NCBI RefSeq assembly: GCF_018603905.1
Contig: NZ_JAHFZZ010000006.1
Span: forward strand, 248,001-312,000
Origin: Nonomuraea sp. NEAU-A123
Lineage (GTDB): Bacteria > Actinomycetota > Actinomycetes > Streptosporangiales > Streptosporangiaceae
Length of the DNA stretch: 64,000 bases
Direction of reading: 5' to 3'
This document shows positions 1 to 9,279 of this stretch, in pieces; the stretch's first letter is position 1, and every line of letters begins with the position of its first letter. The notes under the pieces were generated by a model. That model had not been told where the DNA came from. It searched no databases and saw nothing but the letters and a program-made list of their open reading frames with translations. Both the position numbers and the translations under genes were made by a program.

Positions 1-117
1 GCTCTCGACGCGGATGTCCGGCTCACTTCTGGACACGATCTCGGCTCTCTGTGGTTCGAGGCTCATGCGGCCTGACCTGAGAGACACGACCGACAAGGGA
101 AATCCCCGTTCGACGCG

Positions 118-150
118 GAGGACATGAGGGACACTTGACCTCATGTCCTC
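118..150. promoter_or_regulatory. Inverted repeat over the jetA start codon
   Basis: A perfect 10-bp inverted repeat, GAGGACATGA at 118-127 and TCATGTCCTC at 141-150, is separated by 13 bases. The jetA ATG (143-145) lies inside the right arm. As DNA it could be an operator; as RNA it could fold and hide the start codon. No clear Shine-Dalgarno sequence sits at the usual distance. The palindrome is seen directly; its function is inference. Confidence 0.5.
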
Positions 151-1663
151 GTCGCCCCAGGAGCCTCAGCCTTTCGCGCATCTGAGTGCGCCGAATGCCG
201 CCCTCTACCGCGACGTGCTGCGCACCTTCGTCAGCGCCAAAGAGCGGTTCATCGTGCACCTGCGCCCCGAGGACGTGGCTGTCGAGCTGCGGCGCGACAG
301 TGACGAGCAGTTGGCGGGCGCGCTGGACAAGCTGGTGGAGTGGGGCAATCTACGCGCCGACGCCGACACCGGCCGAGTCACCACGGTCGAGGAGTTCCAC
401 CGCAAACGACTGCTGTTCCAGCTCACCCCGGCCGGTCAGGCCGCCGAGCAGGCCATCGCTTTCTACGAGGAGGCGATCGGGCGGCGCGGCTCGCTGCAGT
501 CGGTGGCGCTGGCCGACATCGCCGAGCAGTTGCAGTCGCTGGCCCTGCTCGCCGGGGAGGACGAACCCGATCCCGCGAGGGTGCACCTGCTGTTGCTGTC
601 GCTGGCCGAGCGGTTCTCCTCGCTGGCCGACAACGCTCAGGCGTTCATGGCGTCGCTGCGGCGGGCCATCGACTTCTCCGACGGCGACGTGGACGGGTTC
701 GTCGCCTACAAGGAGCGGCTGATCGACTACATCAACCGGTTCATCGCCGACCTGGCCAACTCGGGGGCGCGCATCGCGGCGCTGCTCGTCGAGCTGGAGG
801 GCAGCGATCACGAGCGGTTGCTGGTGCTGGCTGCCCGGCGCGAGGCCGCCGACGCGGTGCCGGACGGTGAGGATCAGGGGCAGGCCCAGGAGAAGGCGCT
901 CGGCTCGTGGCAGAACCGGTGGCGCGGGCTGACGGACTGGTTCGTCAGCCAGGACGCCGGCCATCCTTCGCAGGCCCGGCTGCTGCGGCAGGCGGCGGTG
1001 ACCGCGATCAAGCAGCTCATCGACACGGTCGGGCTGCTCAACGAGCGGCGCGCGGGCCGCTCCGACCGTACGGCCGACTTCCGTACGCTGGCCCGCTGGT
1101 TCGCCGAGGCGCCCGACGAGGCGTCGATGCACCGGCTGTGGCGGGCGGCGTTCGGGCTGAGCTCGGCTCGGCATCTGAGCGTCACCGCGTCCACGCTGGG
1201 CGAATGGCAGGACGTGCCGGCCGCCACGCCCTGGGCGCAGGCGCCGCCGATCAGGATCTCGCCGCAGCTGCGCCGTACCGGCTCCTATGAGCGGCGGGGC
1301 AAGCCGAACAAGGTGACCGACCGCACGCGGGGCCGCCGGCTGCTGCTGGAGCAGGCCGAGCGTGAGGCGGCCGAGACCGCGGCGGCGCGGGCGCGGCTGC
1401 GTACGGACGGGCCGGTGCTGCTGTCGGAGCTGGACGTGCTCGATCCGCGTGCCTTCCGGCTCTTCCTCGGCCTGCTGGGCGACGCGCTGGCCGCGCGGCA
1501 CCCGGACGACGTCGAGGTGAAGACCGTGACGAGCGACGGCTCTCTTGAGGTACGGCTGGCGCTGGTCCCCGGCGGCGACCTGGTCGAGATCCGTACCGAC
1601 GACGGCGTACTGACCGGTCCTGAGCACGTCGTCGAGATCACCGACCTGATGGTGGCGCCATGA
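143..1663 (+). CDS. jetA: Wadjet type II protein JetA (DUF2397, TIGR02677 family)
   Basis: This 506-aa protein is the first gene of a four-gene Wadjet operon, which restricts plasmid transformation. By analogy with other Wadjet systems JetA is the kleisin-like subunit that bridges the JetC SMC heads. It is helical and charged, with winged-helix-like segments near residues 20-100 (YRDVLRTFVSAKERF...) and a C-terminal region ending in EHVVEITDLMVAP. Its length is normal for the family. The stop overlaps the jetB start by 4 bp (ATGA at 1660-1663), which suggests translational coupling. Family assignment rests on remembered sequence character plus the unmistakable gene order DUF2397-DUF2398-SMC-DUF2399. 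Confidence 0.88.
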   Translation: MSSSPQEPQPFAHLSAPNAALYRDVLRTFVSAKERFIVHLRPEDVAVELRRDSDEQLAGALDKLVEWGNLRADADTGRVTTVEEFHRKRLLFQLTPAGQAAEQAIAFYEEAIGRRGSLQSVALADIAEQLQSLALLAGEDEPDPARVHLLLLSLAERFSSLADNAQAFMASLRRAIDFSDGDVDGFVAYKERLIDYINRFIADLANSGARIAALLVELEGSDHERLLVLAARREAADAVPDGEDQGQAQEKALGSWQNRWRGLTDWFVSQDAGHPSQARLLRQAAVTAIKQLIDTVGLLNERRAGRSDRTADFRTLARWFAEAPDEASMHRLWRAAFGLSSARHLSVTASTLGEWQDVPAATPWAQAPPIRISPQLRRTGSYERRGKPNKVTDRTRGRRLLLEQAEREAAETAAARARLRTDGPVLLSELDVLDPRAFRLFLGLLGDALAARHPDDVEVKTVTSDGSLEVRLALVPGGDLVEIRTDDGVLTGPEHVVEITDLMVAP

Positions 1664-2802
1664 CGCCGGAGGAGGAGCAGGCCCAGCGGCGTGCCGCGCT
1701 GCGCGCGCTGCTGGCCACCCCGCTGCTGCGCGACCCGGACAAGCTGGTGCTGGTCCGGCGCCATCTGAGCGAGCTACGTGACTGGCTGACCCGCGAGACG
1801 GGCTGGCGACTGGTCGTCGACTCCGAGAACGCGCGGCTGTTCAAGACGGCCCCGGACCCGTCCGATGCCACCCATCCCGCGCGCGGGAGGGCCGGCGAGC
1901 CGTACGGCCGGCGGCGCTACGTGGTGCTCTGCCTGGCCCTCGCCATGCTGGAACGGGCCGACGCGCAGACCACGCTCGGCGGGCTCGCCGAAGAGGTGCT
2001 GAGCGCGGCGGCGGAACCGGAGCTGGACTTCGCCTTCACCCTGGACAGCCGCCAGGAGCGGGCGGACCTGGTGGCCGTGGTGCGCACGCTCATCGACTGG
2101 GGCGTGCTGCGCAAGGTCGCGGGCGACGAGGACGCCTACCTGTCGGCCACGGGCGACGTCCTGTACGACGTGCGCAGACCGGTGCTGGCCGCCCTGCTCA
2201 CGGGCACCCGCGGCCCGTCCACCATCACCGCCGAGTCCTTCGGCGAGCGGATCGCGGAGTTGGCGGCCGAGCCGGTCGCCGACACCGACGACCTGCGTAA
2301 CCAGGCGCTGCGTCGCCGCCTCACCCGGCGGCTCCTGGAGGATCCGGTCGTCTACTACACCGATCTGGAAGAGGCCGAACGCGCGTACCTGACCTCCCAG
2401 CGGCACGCGATCACCCGCCGGATCGAGGAGGCCACCGGCCTGGTCGCCGAGGTCCGCGCCGAGGGCATCGCGATGGCCGACCCCGACGACGAGCTGACCG
2501 ACGTACGCATGCCCGAGCAGCGTACCGACGGCCACATCACGTTGCTGGTGGCCGAGCTGCTCGCCGCACGCGGAGAGCAGAGCATGGAAGAGCTCAGGAG
2601 TTTCGTACGGCAGGCCGCCCGCGATCACACGTCCTTCTGGCGCAAGGGCGTGACCGAGCCAGGCGCCGAGGACGGCCTGCTGGCCACGGCACTGGGCAAG
2701 CTGACCGCGCTGCGCCTGGCCGAAGTCCGCCACGACACGGTCGCCGGGCTGCCGGCGATCGCCCGCTACGCCCTCGACGCACCCGTCGTCAAAGGATCGT
2801 GA
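1660..2802 (+). CDS. jetB: Wadjet type II protein JetB (DUF2398, TIGR02678 family)
   Basis: This 380-aa protein is the second gene of the Wadjet operon. JetB corresponds to the KITE/MukE-like subunit that binds the kleisin JetA. It opens with an alpha-helical stretch (EEEQAQRRAALRALLATPLL) and contains GRRRYVVLCLALAMLERADAQ near residues 85-105, a helix-turn-helix-like core typical of the family. The start overlaps jetA by 4 bp. The TGA stop (2800-2802) overlaps both possible jetC starts, GTG 2799 and ATG 2802. The function of the individual protein is known from Wadjet and MukBEF-like complexes, not from this sequence alone. Confidence 0.88.
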   Translation: MTPEEEQAQRRAALRALLATPLLRDPDKLVLVRRHLSELRDWLTRETGWRLVVDSENARLFKTAPDPSDATHPARGRAGEPYGRRRYVVLCLALAMLERADAQTTLGGLAEEVLSAAAEPELDFAFTLDSRQERADLVAVVRTLIDWGVLRKVAGDEDAYLSATGDVLYDVRRPVLAALLTGTRGPSTITAESFGERIAELAAEPVADTDDLRNQALRRRLTRRLLEDPVVYYTDLEEAERAYLTSQRHAITRRIEEATGLVAEVRAEGIAMADPDDELTDVRMPEQRTDGHITLLVAELLAARGEQSMEELRSFVRQAARDHTSFWRKGVTEPGAEDGLLATALGKLTALRLAEVRHDTVAGLPAIARYALDAPVVKGS

Positions 2803-5800
2803 TGCTTCCCCAGCCCACCTCAGAACGCTGGAAGCCGCTGCGTGCCGGCCTGGTCGACCTGTTCTACTACGACGTGGAGGAGTTCCACTTCCACGACGGG
2901 CGGCTGCTGCTGCGCGGCAACAACGGCACGGGCAAGTCGAAGGTACTGGCCCTGACCCTGCCGTTCCTGCTGGACGGCGAACTGGCCCCGCACCGGGTCG
3001 AACCCGACGGCGACCGGCAGAAGCGGATGGAGTGGAACCTCCTGCTCGGCGGTAAACACCCGCATGCCGAGCGACTGGGCTACGCCTGGCTGGAGTTCGG
3101 CCGCCGCGCCGCCGACGGCACCCGCGAGTTCCGAACGATCGGCTGCGGGCTCAAGGCGGTCAAGGACCGTGGCATCGTCCGGCATTGGTTCTTCGTCACG
3201 CCCCAGCGGCCCGGCCTCGACCTGCACCTGCTGTCCGCCACCGGGGTGGTGCTGACCAGGGAGAAGCTGCGCGAAGCCGTCGAGGGCCACGGCATGGTGT
3301 ACGACCGGGCGGCCGACTATCGGCGGGCGGTGGACGAGGCGATGTTCGGCCTCGGCGAATACCGCTACGAAGCGCTGGTCAACCTGCTCATCCAGCTCCG
3401 CCAGCCCCAGCTGTCCAAGAAGCCGGATGAGAGGCTGCTGTCCAAGGCCCTCACCGAGGCGCTGCCGCCGCTCAGCCCCGCCCTGATCGCCACCGTCGCC
3501 GAGGCCTTCCGCGGCCTGGACGAGGAGCGCGACGCCCTGCGCGGGCTGGAGGAGGCCCGCGCCGCCGCGGCCGCGTTCCTCACCCATTACCGCCGGTACG
3601 CCACCATCGCCGCCAAGCGCAAAGCGGCAGGCCCCCGCCTGGCGCACAGCCGCTACGAACATCTGGGCCGTGACCTGGGCGAGGCGGAAGCCCGGCAGAC
3701 CGCCGCGGAAGCCAGGCTGGAGGACCTCGACGACCTGCTCTCGGACCTGGCCACGCGGCAGAACCAGTTGGAGGCCCGCCGGAACGCCCTCCAGGAGAGC
3801 CCGGAGATGCGTTCCGCCGAGCGGCTCAAGCAGGCCGGCGAAGAAGCGCGGCGGCTGGGCGAGCACGCGAGCCGCGCCGACCGCGATCGCGACCGCCTGA
3901 CTCAGCAGGTCGACAAGATGCGCGGACGGGCGGACACGACCCAGCTCAAGGCCGACCAGGCGGCGACCGCGCTGACGGCCGCCCAGGAGCAGACCACGCG
4001 GGCGGCCCGCGAGGCCAGGCTGCCCGGCGGGCCACGCGAGGCCGGGTTGCCCGGCGAGCCGCTGGACAGGTCGGCGGCTGAGGCGCTCGCCACCCGGCAG
4101 GAACAGGCCGTGGCCGAGCTCGAACGGCTGCTCCACGCCGTCGTTCAGGCCGAGACCCGGCTGACTGCGGCCCGCGCGGAAGTGGACCGGCTGACCGGCG
4201 AACTCCAGGCGTCGGCCGTACGCATCGCCACCGCGGAAGAGGCCACGGCCACCAGGATCACCGAGCTCGTCCAGGCTTACACGCTCTACCTGGCCGGACT
4301 GACCGAGCTGCGACTGGAGGACCCCGACGGCGTGCTCGCCGAACTGGCGACCTGGGCGAGCACCGCAGACGCGGCCAATCCGGCGGAAGCCGCCGTCAAC
4401 GACGCCGTCCGCACCGCCACCGCCGCGCTCGCCCGCCGCGGCGCCGAACTGGACGCGGCCCTGACCACGGCCCGCCAGACGGCCCGGGAACTGGGGGAGG
4501 AGATCGTCAGGCTGGAGGCGGGCGGTCACGACGCCCCGCCCGTGCCGCACACCCGAGGTGCCGCCCGCGATGGCCGCCTGGGCGCACCCCTGTGGCGGGC
4601 CGTGGACTTCGCGGACGCGGTGCCCGCCGAGCACCGGGCCGGGCTGGAGGCGGCGCTGGAAGCGGCGGGCATCCTCGACGCCTGGCTGACCCCCGCCGGA
4701 ACCCTCCTGGCCGAGGACGACACAACCATTGTGGCGGGGGCGCCGGTGTCCGGGCCGTCCTGCGCCGTCGTGCTGCGCCCCGCCGTCGACCGGGCCGACC
4801 CGCGGGCCGCCGCGCTGCCGGACGCCGCTGTGCACGCCGTACTGTCCGCGATCGGGCTGGGGCCGGGCGCGGCGACGTGGGTCGCGGTCGACGGCCGGTG
4901 GGGCAACGGAGTACTGGCCGGATCCTGGCACAAGGACAGCGCCGACTACATCGGCGAAGGCGCCCGGGAAGCGGCCAGGCGGGCCAGGCTGGCCGCGCTC
5001 CGGGCCGAGCTCGAACGGGTCGACCGGCGGATCACCGCCTTGCGCGAGGAACTGGCCGCGCTGGTCGTACGCCAGGATGATCTCGCCGCGGAGCAGCGGG
5101 CGTTGCCGCCGGACGCGACCGTTCGGGAGGCACACGTCAAGCTGGCCGCGGAGCACGAGCGGCGTGGCCAGTTGGCGACCGAGCACCGCGACGCCGAGCG
5201 GGTCGCGGAGGACCGGCAGGGTGAGCTGGGCGGTGCGCGGGAGCGGGCGGCGGAGTTCGCGGGTGACGTCGGTCTGCCCGTCGTCGCTGAGGAGCTGGCC
5301 GCGGTCAAGGCGGGCCTGGCCGCGTACCGGCTGGCGCTGGCCGAGCTCTGGCCCGCCGCGCAGGCGGCGCGGACGGCCGTGGAGGCCGCGCGGGAGGCCG
5401 CCGACGACCTCGCGCAGGCCCGCGAATCGCTGACGGAGGCGGCCTCGGTGGCAGCCGAGGCGCGCGAGCAGGCGGAAGCCGCCGCCGAGACCTACCGGGA
5501 ACTGACGGCCACCGCGGGCGCCGCCGTGGAAGAGCTGTTCCGCCGGCTCGAAGAGGTACGGCTCCAGCTGCGCGAACGCGCGAAACAGGAACAACAGGCC
5601 CGGACCGACCAGCAGCAGGCGCTGACCGAGCGGGGTAGGGCCGAGGCCACCAGCGCGAGCCTGCGCCGCCAGATCAAGGAGGCGGCCGACCTTCGCGACG
5701 ACGAGGTACGCGAGTTCCGGGCGTTCGCCGCGACCGGGCTGATGCGGGTCGCACTGCCCGAGCTCGACATCCCCGATCCGGCCGCCGAATGGGCGGCCAC

Positions 5801-6875
5801 CCCCGCCGTGCACCTGGCCAGGACCGTCAACGCTTCGCTTGAGAGCGTCGATGACGGCGAAGGGCCCTGGGACCGGGTACAGAAGAAGGTCGCGGAGGAG
5901 CACAAACTGCTCTCCGACGCCATGGCCAGGCATGGCCACTCGGTCGGCCTGACCCTGCGCGAAGGCGTCATGGTGGTGGACGTGCTCTTTCAGGGCCGTA
6001 CCCGGGAAGTGCCCGGCCTGGTGGCGGCTCTCGGCGAGGAGACCGAGCACCGCGCCCGGCTGCTGTCGGCCAAAGAGCGCGAGATCCTGGAGAACCACCT
6101 GCTCAACGAGGTCGCCGGCACACTGCAGGAGCTGATCACCGCGGCCGAGGCCGAGGTACGCGAGATGAACGCCGAGCTGGCCGCCCGCCCCACATCCACC
6201 GGCATGCGGCTGCGGCTGCTGTGGAAGCAGGCCAGGAACGCCCCCGAAGGGCTCGAACGGGTACGGGACAAGCTCCGGCAGATCGTCGACGCCTGGTCGC
6301 TGGAGGATCGGGCGGCGGTCGGGGCGTTCCTGCAGGAGCGGATCGCCCGCGAGCACGCCGACAACCCGGCGGCGGGCTGGACCGAGGCGCTGACCAGAGC
6401 GTTGGATTATCGGACCTGGCACGAGTTCGCCATCCAGCGGCTCCAGGACGGGCAGTGGCGGCCGGCCACCGGGCCCGCGTCCGGTGGTGAGCGGGTGCTG
6501 GCCGCGTCCGTTCCGTTGTTCGCCGCCGCGTCGGCGCACTACAAGTCGGCGGGGAATCCGTACACGCCGCGGTTGGTGGCGCTGGATGAGGCGTTCGCTG
6601 GGGTGGATGATGATTCGCGGGCCAAGTGTCTGGGGCTGCTGGCCACCTTTGACATGGACGTCGTGATGACCAGCGAGCGTGAGTGGGGTTGTTATCCGTC
6701 GGTGCCGGGGCTGGCGATCTGCCAGTTGACCAGGCGGGACGGTATCGATGCCGTGCTGGTGACGCCGTGGCGGTGGGACGGGCGTGAGCGGACACGGGCC
6801 GAGCGGCCCCAGGCCATGCTTGAGGCTGTCGCCGGTGAGCCCGGTCCTGCCGCCGTACAGGACAGCTTGCTTTGA
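2799..6875 (+). CDS. jetC: Wadjet type II SMC-like ATPase JetC (TIGR02680 family)
   Basis: This 1358-aa SMC-like motor is the Wadjet loop extruder. The N-terminal Walker A is GNNGTGKS at residues 40-47. Long heptad-rich coiled coils flank a hinge-like globular centre (about residues 570-720, with PLWRAVDFADAVPAEHRAG). The ABC signature SGGER lies at 1228-1232 and Walker B LVALDEAF has its acidic pair at D1263/E1264. All ATPase motifs are intact, so the gene looks functional. Two starts are possible: GTG 2799 (4-bp overlap with jetB) or ATG 2802 (TGATG). The stop at 6873-6875 overlaps the jetD TTG start. Wadjet JetC holds DNA loops that activate the JetD nuclease. Confidence 0.93.
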   Translation: MMLPQPTSERWKPLRAGLVDLFYYDVEEFHFHDGRLLLRGNNGTGKSKVLALTLPFLLDGELAPHRVEPDGDRQKRMEWNLLLGGKHPHAERLGYAWLEFGRRAADGTREFRTIGCGLKAVKDRGIVRHWFFVTPQRPGLDLHLLSATGVVLTREKLREAVEGHGMVYDRAADYRRAVDEAMFGLGEYRYEALVNLLIQLRQPQLSKKPDERLLSKALTEALPPLSPALIATVAEAFRGLDEERDALRGLEEARAAAAAFLTHYRRYATIAAKRKAAGPRLAHSRYEHLGRDLGEAEARQTAAEARLEDLDDLLSDLATRQNQLEARRNALQESPEMRSAERLKQAGEEARRLGEHASRADRDRDRLTQQVDKMRGRADTTQLKADQAATALTAAQEQTTRAAREARLPGGPREAGLPGEPLDRSAAEALATRQEQAVAELERLLHAVVQAETRLTAARAEVDRLTGELQASAVRIATAEEATATRITELVQAYTLYLAGLTELRLEDPDGVLAELATWASTADAANPAEAAVNDAVRTATAALARRGAELDAALTTARQTARELGEEIVRLEAGGHDAPPVPHTRGAARDGRLGAPLWRAVDFADAVPAEHRAGLEAALEAAGILDAWLTPAGTLLAEDDTTIVAGAPVSGPSCAVVLRPAVDRADPRAAALPDAAVHAVLSAIGLGPGAATWVAVDGRWGNGVLAGSWHKDSADYIGEGAREAARRARLAALRAELERVDRRITALREELAALVVRQDDLAAEQRALPPDATVREAHVKLAAEHERRGQLATEHRDAERVAEDRQGELGGARERAAEFAGDVGLPVVAEELAAVKAGLAAYRLALAELWPAAQAARTAVEAAREAADDLAQARESLTEAASVAAEAREQAEAAAETYRELTATAGAAVEELFRRLEEVRLQLRERAKQEQQARTDQQQALTERGRAEATSASLRRQIKEAADLRDDEVREFRAFAATGLMRVALPELDIPDPAAEWAATPAVHLARTVNASLESVDDGEGPWDRVQKKVAEEHKLLSDAMARHGHSVGLTLREGVMVVDVLFQGRTREVPGLVAALGEETEHRARLLSAKEREILENHLLNEVAGTLQELITAAEAEVREMNAELAARPTSTGMRLRLLWKQARNAPEGLERVRDKLRQIVDAWSLEDRAAVGAFLQERIAREHADNPAAGWTEALTRALDYRTWHEFAIQRLQDGQWRPATGPASGGERVLAASVPLFAAASAHYKSAGNPYTPRLVALDEAFAGVDDDSRAKCLGLLATFDMDVVMTSEREWGCYPSVPGLAICQLTRRDGIDAVLVTPWRWDGRERTRAERPQAMLEAVAGEPGPAAVQDSLL

Positions 6876-8203
6876 CGGGCGCGGACACGACGGGCAAGGA
6901 CCGGCTGCGGCGGTTGTTGGGCGGCGAGGAGACGGCGTGGCTCGTCGAACGCGCCCGGCAGCGGCTCGAACGCGGCCGGCCGCTCACCGGCACGGTCACC
7001 CTCTCCACCGCCACTGCGGCGCAGCGCCGCGTGGCCGAACTGCTGCTCGGCCGCCGCGCGGGCGCGGGCACCTCGTTGTCGGTCTCCCTGGAGGAGGTGG
7101 ACCGGGTCCTGCGCACCAGCGGTGCCGCCCCGGACGGCCTCCAAGAGGCGGTGGTACGACTCCGCGGCCCGCTACGCGACCTGGCCGGGGAACGGGAGGC
7201 GTCGGCATCGGCCTGGCGGGAGGCGTTCGAAAACCTCGACGCCGCGACAGCCACCCGCCCCGAACTGGCCGGATGGCGGGCCTGGCTGGAGTCCACCGGC
7301 CTGGTCAGGCGGCTCGCCCCGGACCCGGGCCAGGCGCGACACCTGCTCGACCAACTGGCCAGGGTGGTGGCACGGCTGCCGTCGCCCGGTCTGCCCATCG
7401 GCCGCCTGGCCGCGCAGACCTCCGGCGACGCGCACGCTCTCGACGAGGGGCGGCCATTGGGGACACTGGCGCTGTCAGCGGCCAAGGCGCTCACCGGCCG
7501 GGCCTACCCCGGCGAAGCCGGCGCGGACGCGCGCCGCGCCGCGTGGGCGGCCGTCGGCGTTCACCTCGACGACCTGTCCTCGCTGGTGCTCTGCCTCGGC
7601 CTGCCGGGAGACGATCGGACGCCGACCGGGCGCATGCTGGCGGCGGCCCGTGCCGCGGGGGAGCCCTGCGTTCTGACCCTGCGCCAGCTCCGCCGCCACG
7701 ACGGGCCCCTGTCCTCTGCCGGGTTGGTACGGATCTGCGAGAACCCCGTCGTGGTGGCGGCCGCCGCCGACGAACTGGGGCCGTCCTGCCCGCCGCTGGT
7801 CTGCGGTGGCGGCCGGCCGTCGGCGGCCGTCTGGCAACTGCTCGACCTGCTGTCGGAGGGCGGCGGCCGGTTCGCGTACCACGGCGACTTCGACTGGGGC
7901 GGCGTCGCGATCGCCGCCGCCATCCACGACCGGTACGGCTTCGAGCCGTGGCGCTTCGACACCGCCGCCTACGAGGCGGCGCTCTCCCCGGCGGGGCCTT
8001 CCTCGGCGGAGCCTTCCACTGCGGCGGCTTCTCCGGCGGCGGTCTCCCAGGCAGCGCTGACCGGACGGCCGTGTCCGACGCCGTGGGATCCCAACCTGGC
8101 GGAGGTGATGGAGCGCCGCGCGGTACGGGTGGAGGAGGAGCTCGTCCTGCCCGTCCTGCTCAGCGATCTGTCGCCAAGTCCCCGTGATCGAGGTACGTGG
8201 TGA
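6872..8203 (+). CDS. jetD: Wadjet type II nuclease JetD (DUF3322/DUF2399, TIGR02679 family)
   Basis: This 443-aa protein is the nuclease of the Wadjet complex. The Toprim-like DUF2399 domain is C-terminal and shows the acidic metal motif HGDFDWGG at residues 337-344. In characterised JetD the Toprim domain cleaves extruded circular DNA. Between residues about 372 and 396 there is a low-complexity Ala/Ser/Pro insert (SPAGPSSAEPSTAAASPAA) just after the Toprim core; whether other JetD proteins have it cannot be judged here. The start is TTG 6872, overlapping jetC by 4 bp, with no other good start nearby. The operon ends here. Confidence 0.88.
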   Translation: MTGADTTGKDRLRRLLGGEETAWLVERARQRLERGRPLTGTVTLSTATAAQRRVAELLLGRRAGAGTSLSVSLEEVDRVLRTSGAAPDGLQEAVVRLRGPLRDLAGEREASASAWREAFENLDAATATRPELAGWRAWLESTGLVRRLAPDPGQARHLLDQLARVVARLPSPGLPIGRLAAQTSGDAHALDEGRPLGTLALSAAKALTGRAYPGEAGADARRAAWAAVGVHLDDLSSLVLCLGLPGDDRTPTGRMLAAARAAGEPCVLTLRQLRRHDGPLSSAGLVRICENPVVVAAAADELGPSCPPLVCGGGRPSAAVWQLLDLLSEGGGRFAYHGDFDWGGVAIAAAIHDRYGFEPWRFDTAAYEAALSPAGPSSAEPSTAAASPAAVSQAALTGRPCPTPWDPNLAEVMERRAVRVEEELVLPVLLSDLSPSPRDRGTW

Positions 8204-8575
8204 CGGGATGGCTCTCTCATGGGAGCGGTCGCGGCGGCCCCTGATTCGTGGACGAGGACGAGGTAGCGACCTTTGCCGCAGGCGTCGACCGGACGCGGGG
8301 ACCGCCCAACGAACTCATCGACTCGGGTATGCCACTGAGGCGGCCGAACCCAAGAAGCTCAGTGCTCAGTCGGCGGTGTGTTGCAGGATCCAGGCATCCG
8401 CAGTGCTTGTAGATCACGTGATGGTCGTTGGTCATTTCTGTCACCTCCATGTTGCGAAGGGGGCAACGTTGGCTGTCGTCTTTGATGGCGTATGGCCAAA
8501 TTTGTTAGCTGGATTGCGCTGACGTCTCGCCGGATTCCTCGGACGCGGGTATGATGAAATGGTTATATTTGCTGT
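8204..8575. other. Intergenic gap between jetD and the toxin gene, no gene seen
   Basis: This 372-bp stretch has lower GC than its surroundings, mainly from 8395 onward. Short overlapping ORFs exist on both strands but lack convincing ribosome binding sites or recognisable protein character. A TATGAT box at 8550-8555 is a candidate -10 element for the toxin-antitoxin pair, although no good -35 is correctly spaced. The base-composition change is consistent with a join between the defence operon and a separately acquired module. Confidence 0.4.
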
Positions 8576-8950
8576 GTGAGCTGGGAGATCAGTCTGCATC
8601 CGGCAGTGGAAGAGTGGTATCTGGCCATCTGCGTGAGTGATCCGGTCTCCGCGGATCTGATCCGGGACGCCATCGACCAACTCGCCGAAGAGGGGCCGAC
8701 TGCGCGCCGTCCGCTGGTTGACCGTCTCAAAGGCAGCCAGTACCACAACATGAAAGAGTTGCGCCCGCCGTCCTCGGGCGCGACCGAAATTCGCATGATC
8801 TTCGCATTCGATCCGGCGCGGGAGGCCATCTTCCTGGTCGCTGGTGACAAGGCGGGAAACTGGGAATCCTGGTACGACGAGGCGATTCCGCTGGCCGATG
8901 AGCGGTTCACCGAGCATTTGATCGCGTTGAAGGAGCAGGAGGGCCGATGA
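8576..8950 (+). CDS. HigB/RelE-type toxin (phage Gp49-like, DUF891)
   Basis: This 124-aa protein resembles Gp49-like/HigB toxins, ribosome-dependent mRNA interferases. Family features are a core near residues 48-60 (RRPLVDRLKGSQYHNMKELR), then EIRMIFAFDP and a downstream basic/aromatic segment (GDKAGNWESWY). It starts at GTG 8576, probably on a short leader after the TATGAT box. Its stop overlaps the downstream XRE gene by 4 bp. The toxin-first order with an XRE antitoxin is the HigBA arrangement, the reverse of most TA operons. The toxin activity is family knowledge, not shown by sequence alone. Confidence 0.85.
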   Translation: MSWEISLHPAVEEWYLAICVSDPVSADLIRDAIDQLAEEGPTARRPLVDRLKGSQYHNMKELRPPSSGATEIRMIFAFDPAREAIFLVAGDKAGNWESWYDEAIPLADERFTEHLIALKEQEGR

Positions 8951-9279
8951 GCGCTGAATTCGTCAAGTGGAGTGACGTCAAGGCAAAGGCTCGCGCGCTC
9001 GACCCGCGTAGCGACGCCGAGCGCGAGGCAGACCAGTTGGCGGCGCGGGCTCGTCGAGAGGCGTATCAGCGTGGCTATCAGTTGAGCGAAATGCGCAAGG
9101 CCGTGGGGGTCACACAGGCCGAACTCGCCGAGGCGCTCGGGGTGAGTCAGGGCAGGGTCTCCCGAATCGAAAGCGGCGAAGTATCCGGGATCGAAGTCGT
9201 TCGTGCCTACGTTGCGGCGCTTGGCGGAACAGTTGATCTGGTTGCCACTCTCGGTGATCGTACGTGGAAGGTTGCCTGA
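8947..9279 (+). CDS. HigA-like antitoxin, XRE-family HTH protein
   Basis: This 110-aa protein has a Cro/CI-type helix-turn-helix at about residues 44-100 (LSEMRKAVGVTQAELAEALG, then VSQGRVSRIESGEV). The charged N-terminal helix (ARALDPRSDAEREADQLAAR) probably wraps the toxin. It is coupled to the toxin gene by an ATGA overlap. Expected roles are toxin neutralisation and autorepression of the shared promoter. It is close in size and layout to HigA antitoxins that accompany DUF891 toxins. Confidence 0.87.
   Translation: MSAEFVKWSDVKAKARALDPRSDAEREADQLAARARREAYQRGYQLSEMRKAVGVTQAELAEALGVSQGRVSRIESGEVSGIEVVRAYVAALGGTVDLVATLGDRTWKVA

Noticed and set aside
2820..6539. A 1239-codon open frame antisense to jetC
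   Set aside because: It is Gly/Arg/Gln-rich with no domain character and mirrors codon-position GC bias of the real jetC gene.
8184..8522. A plus-strand 112-codon frame in the gap after jetD
   Set aside because: Arg-rich start overlapping jetD, no ribosome binding site, no recognisable domain.
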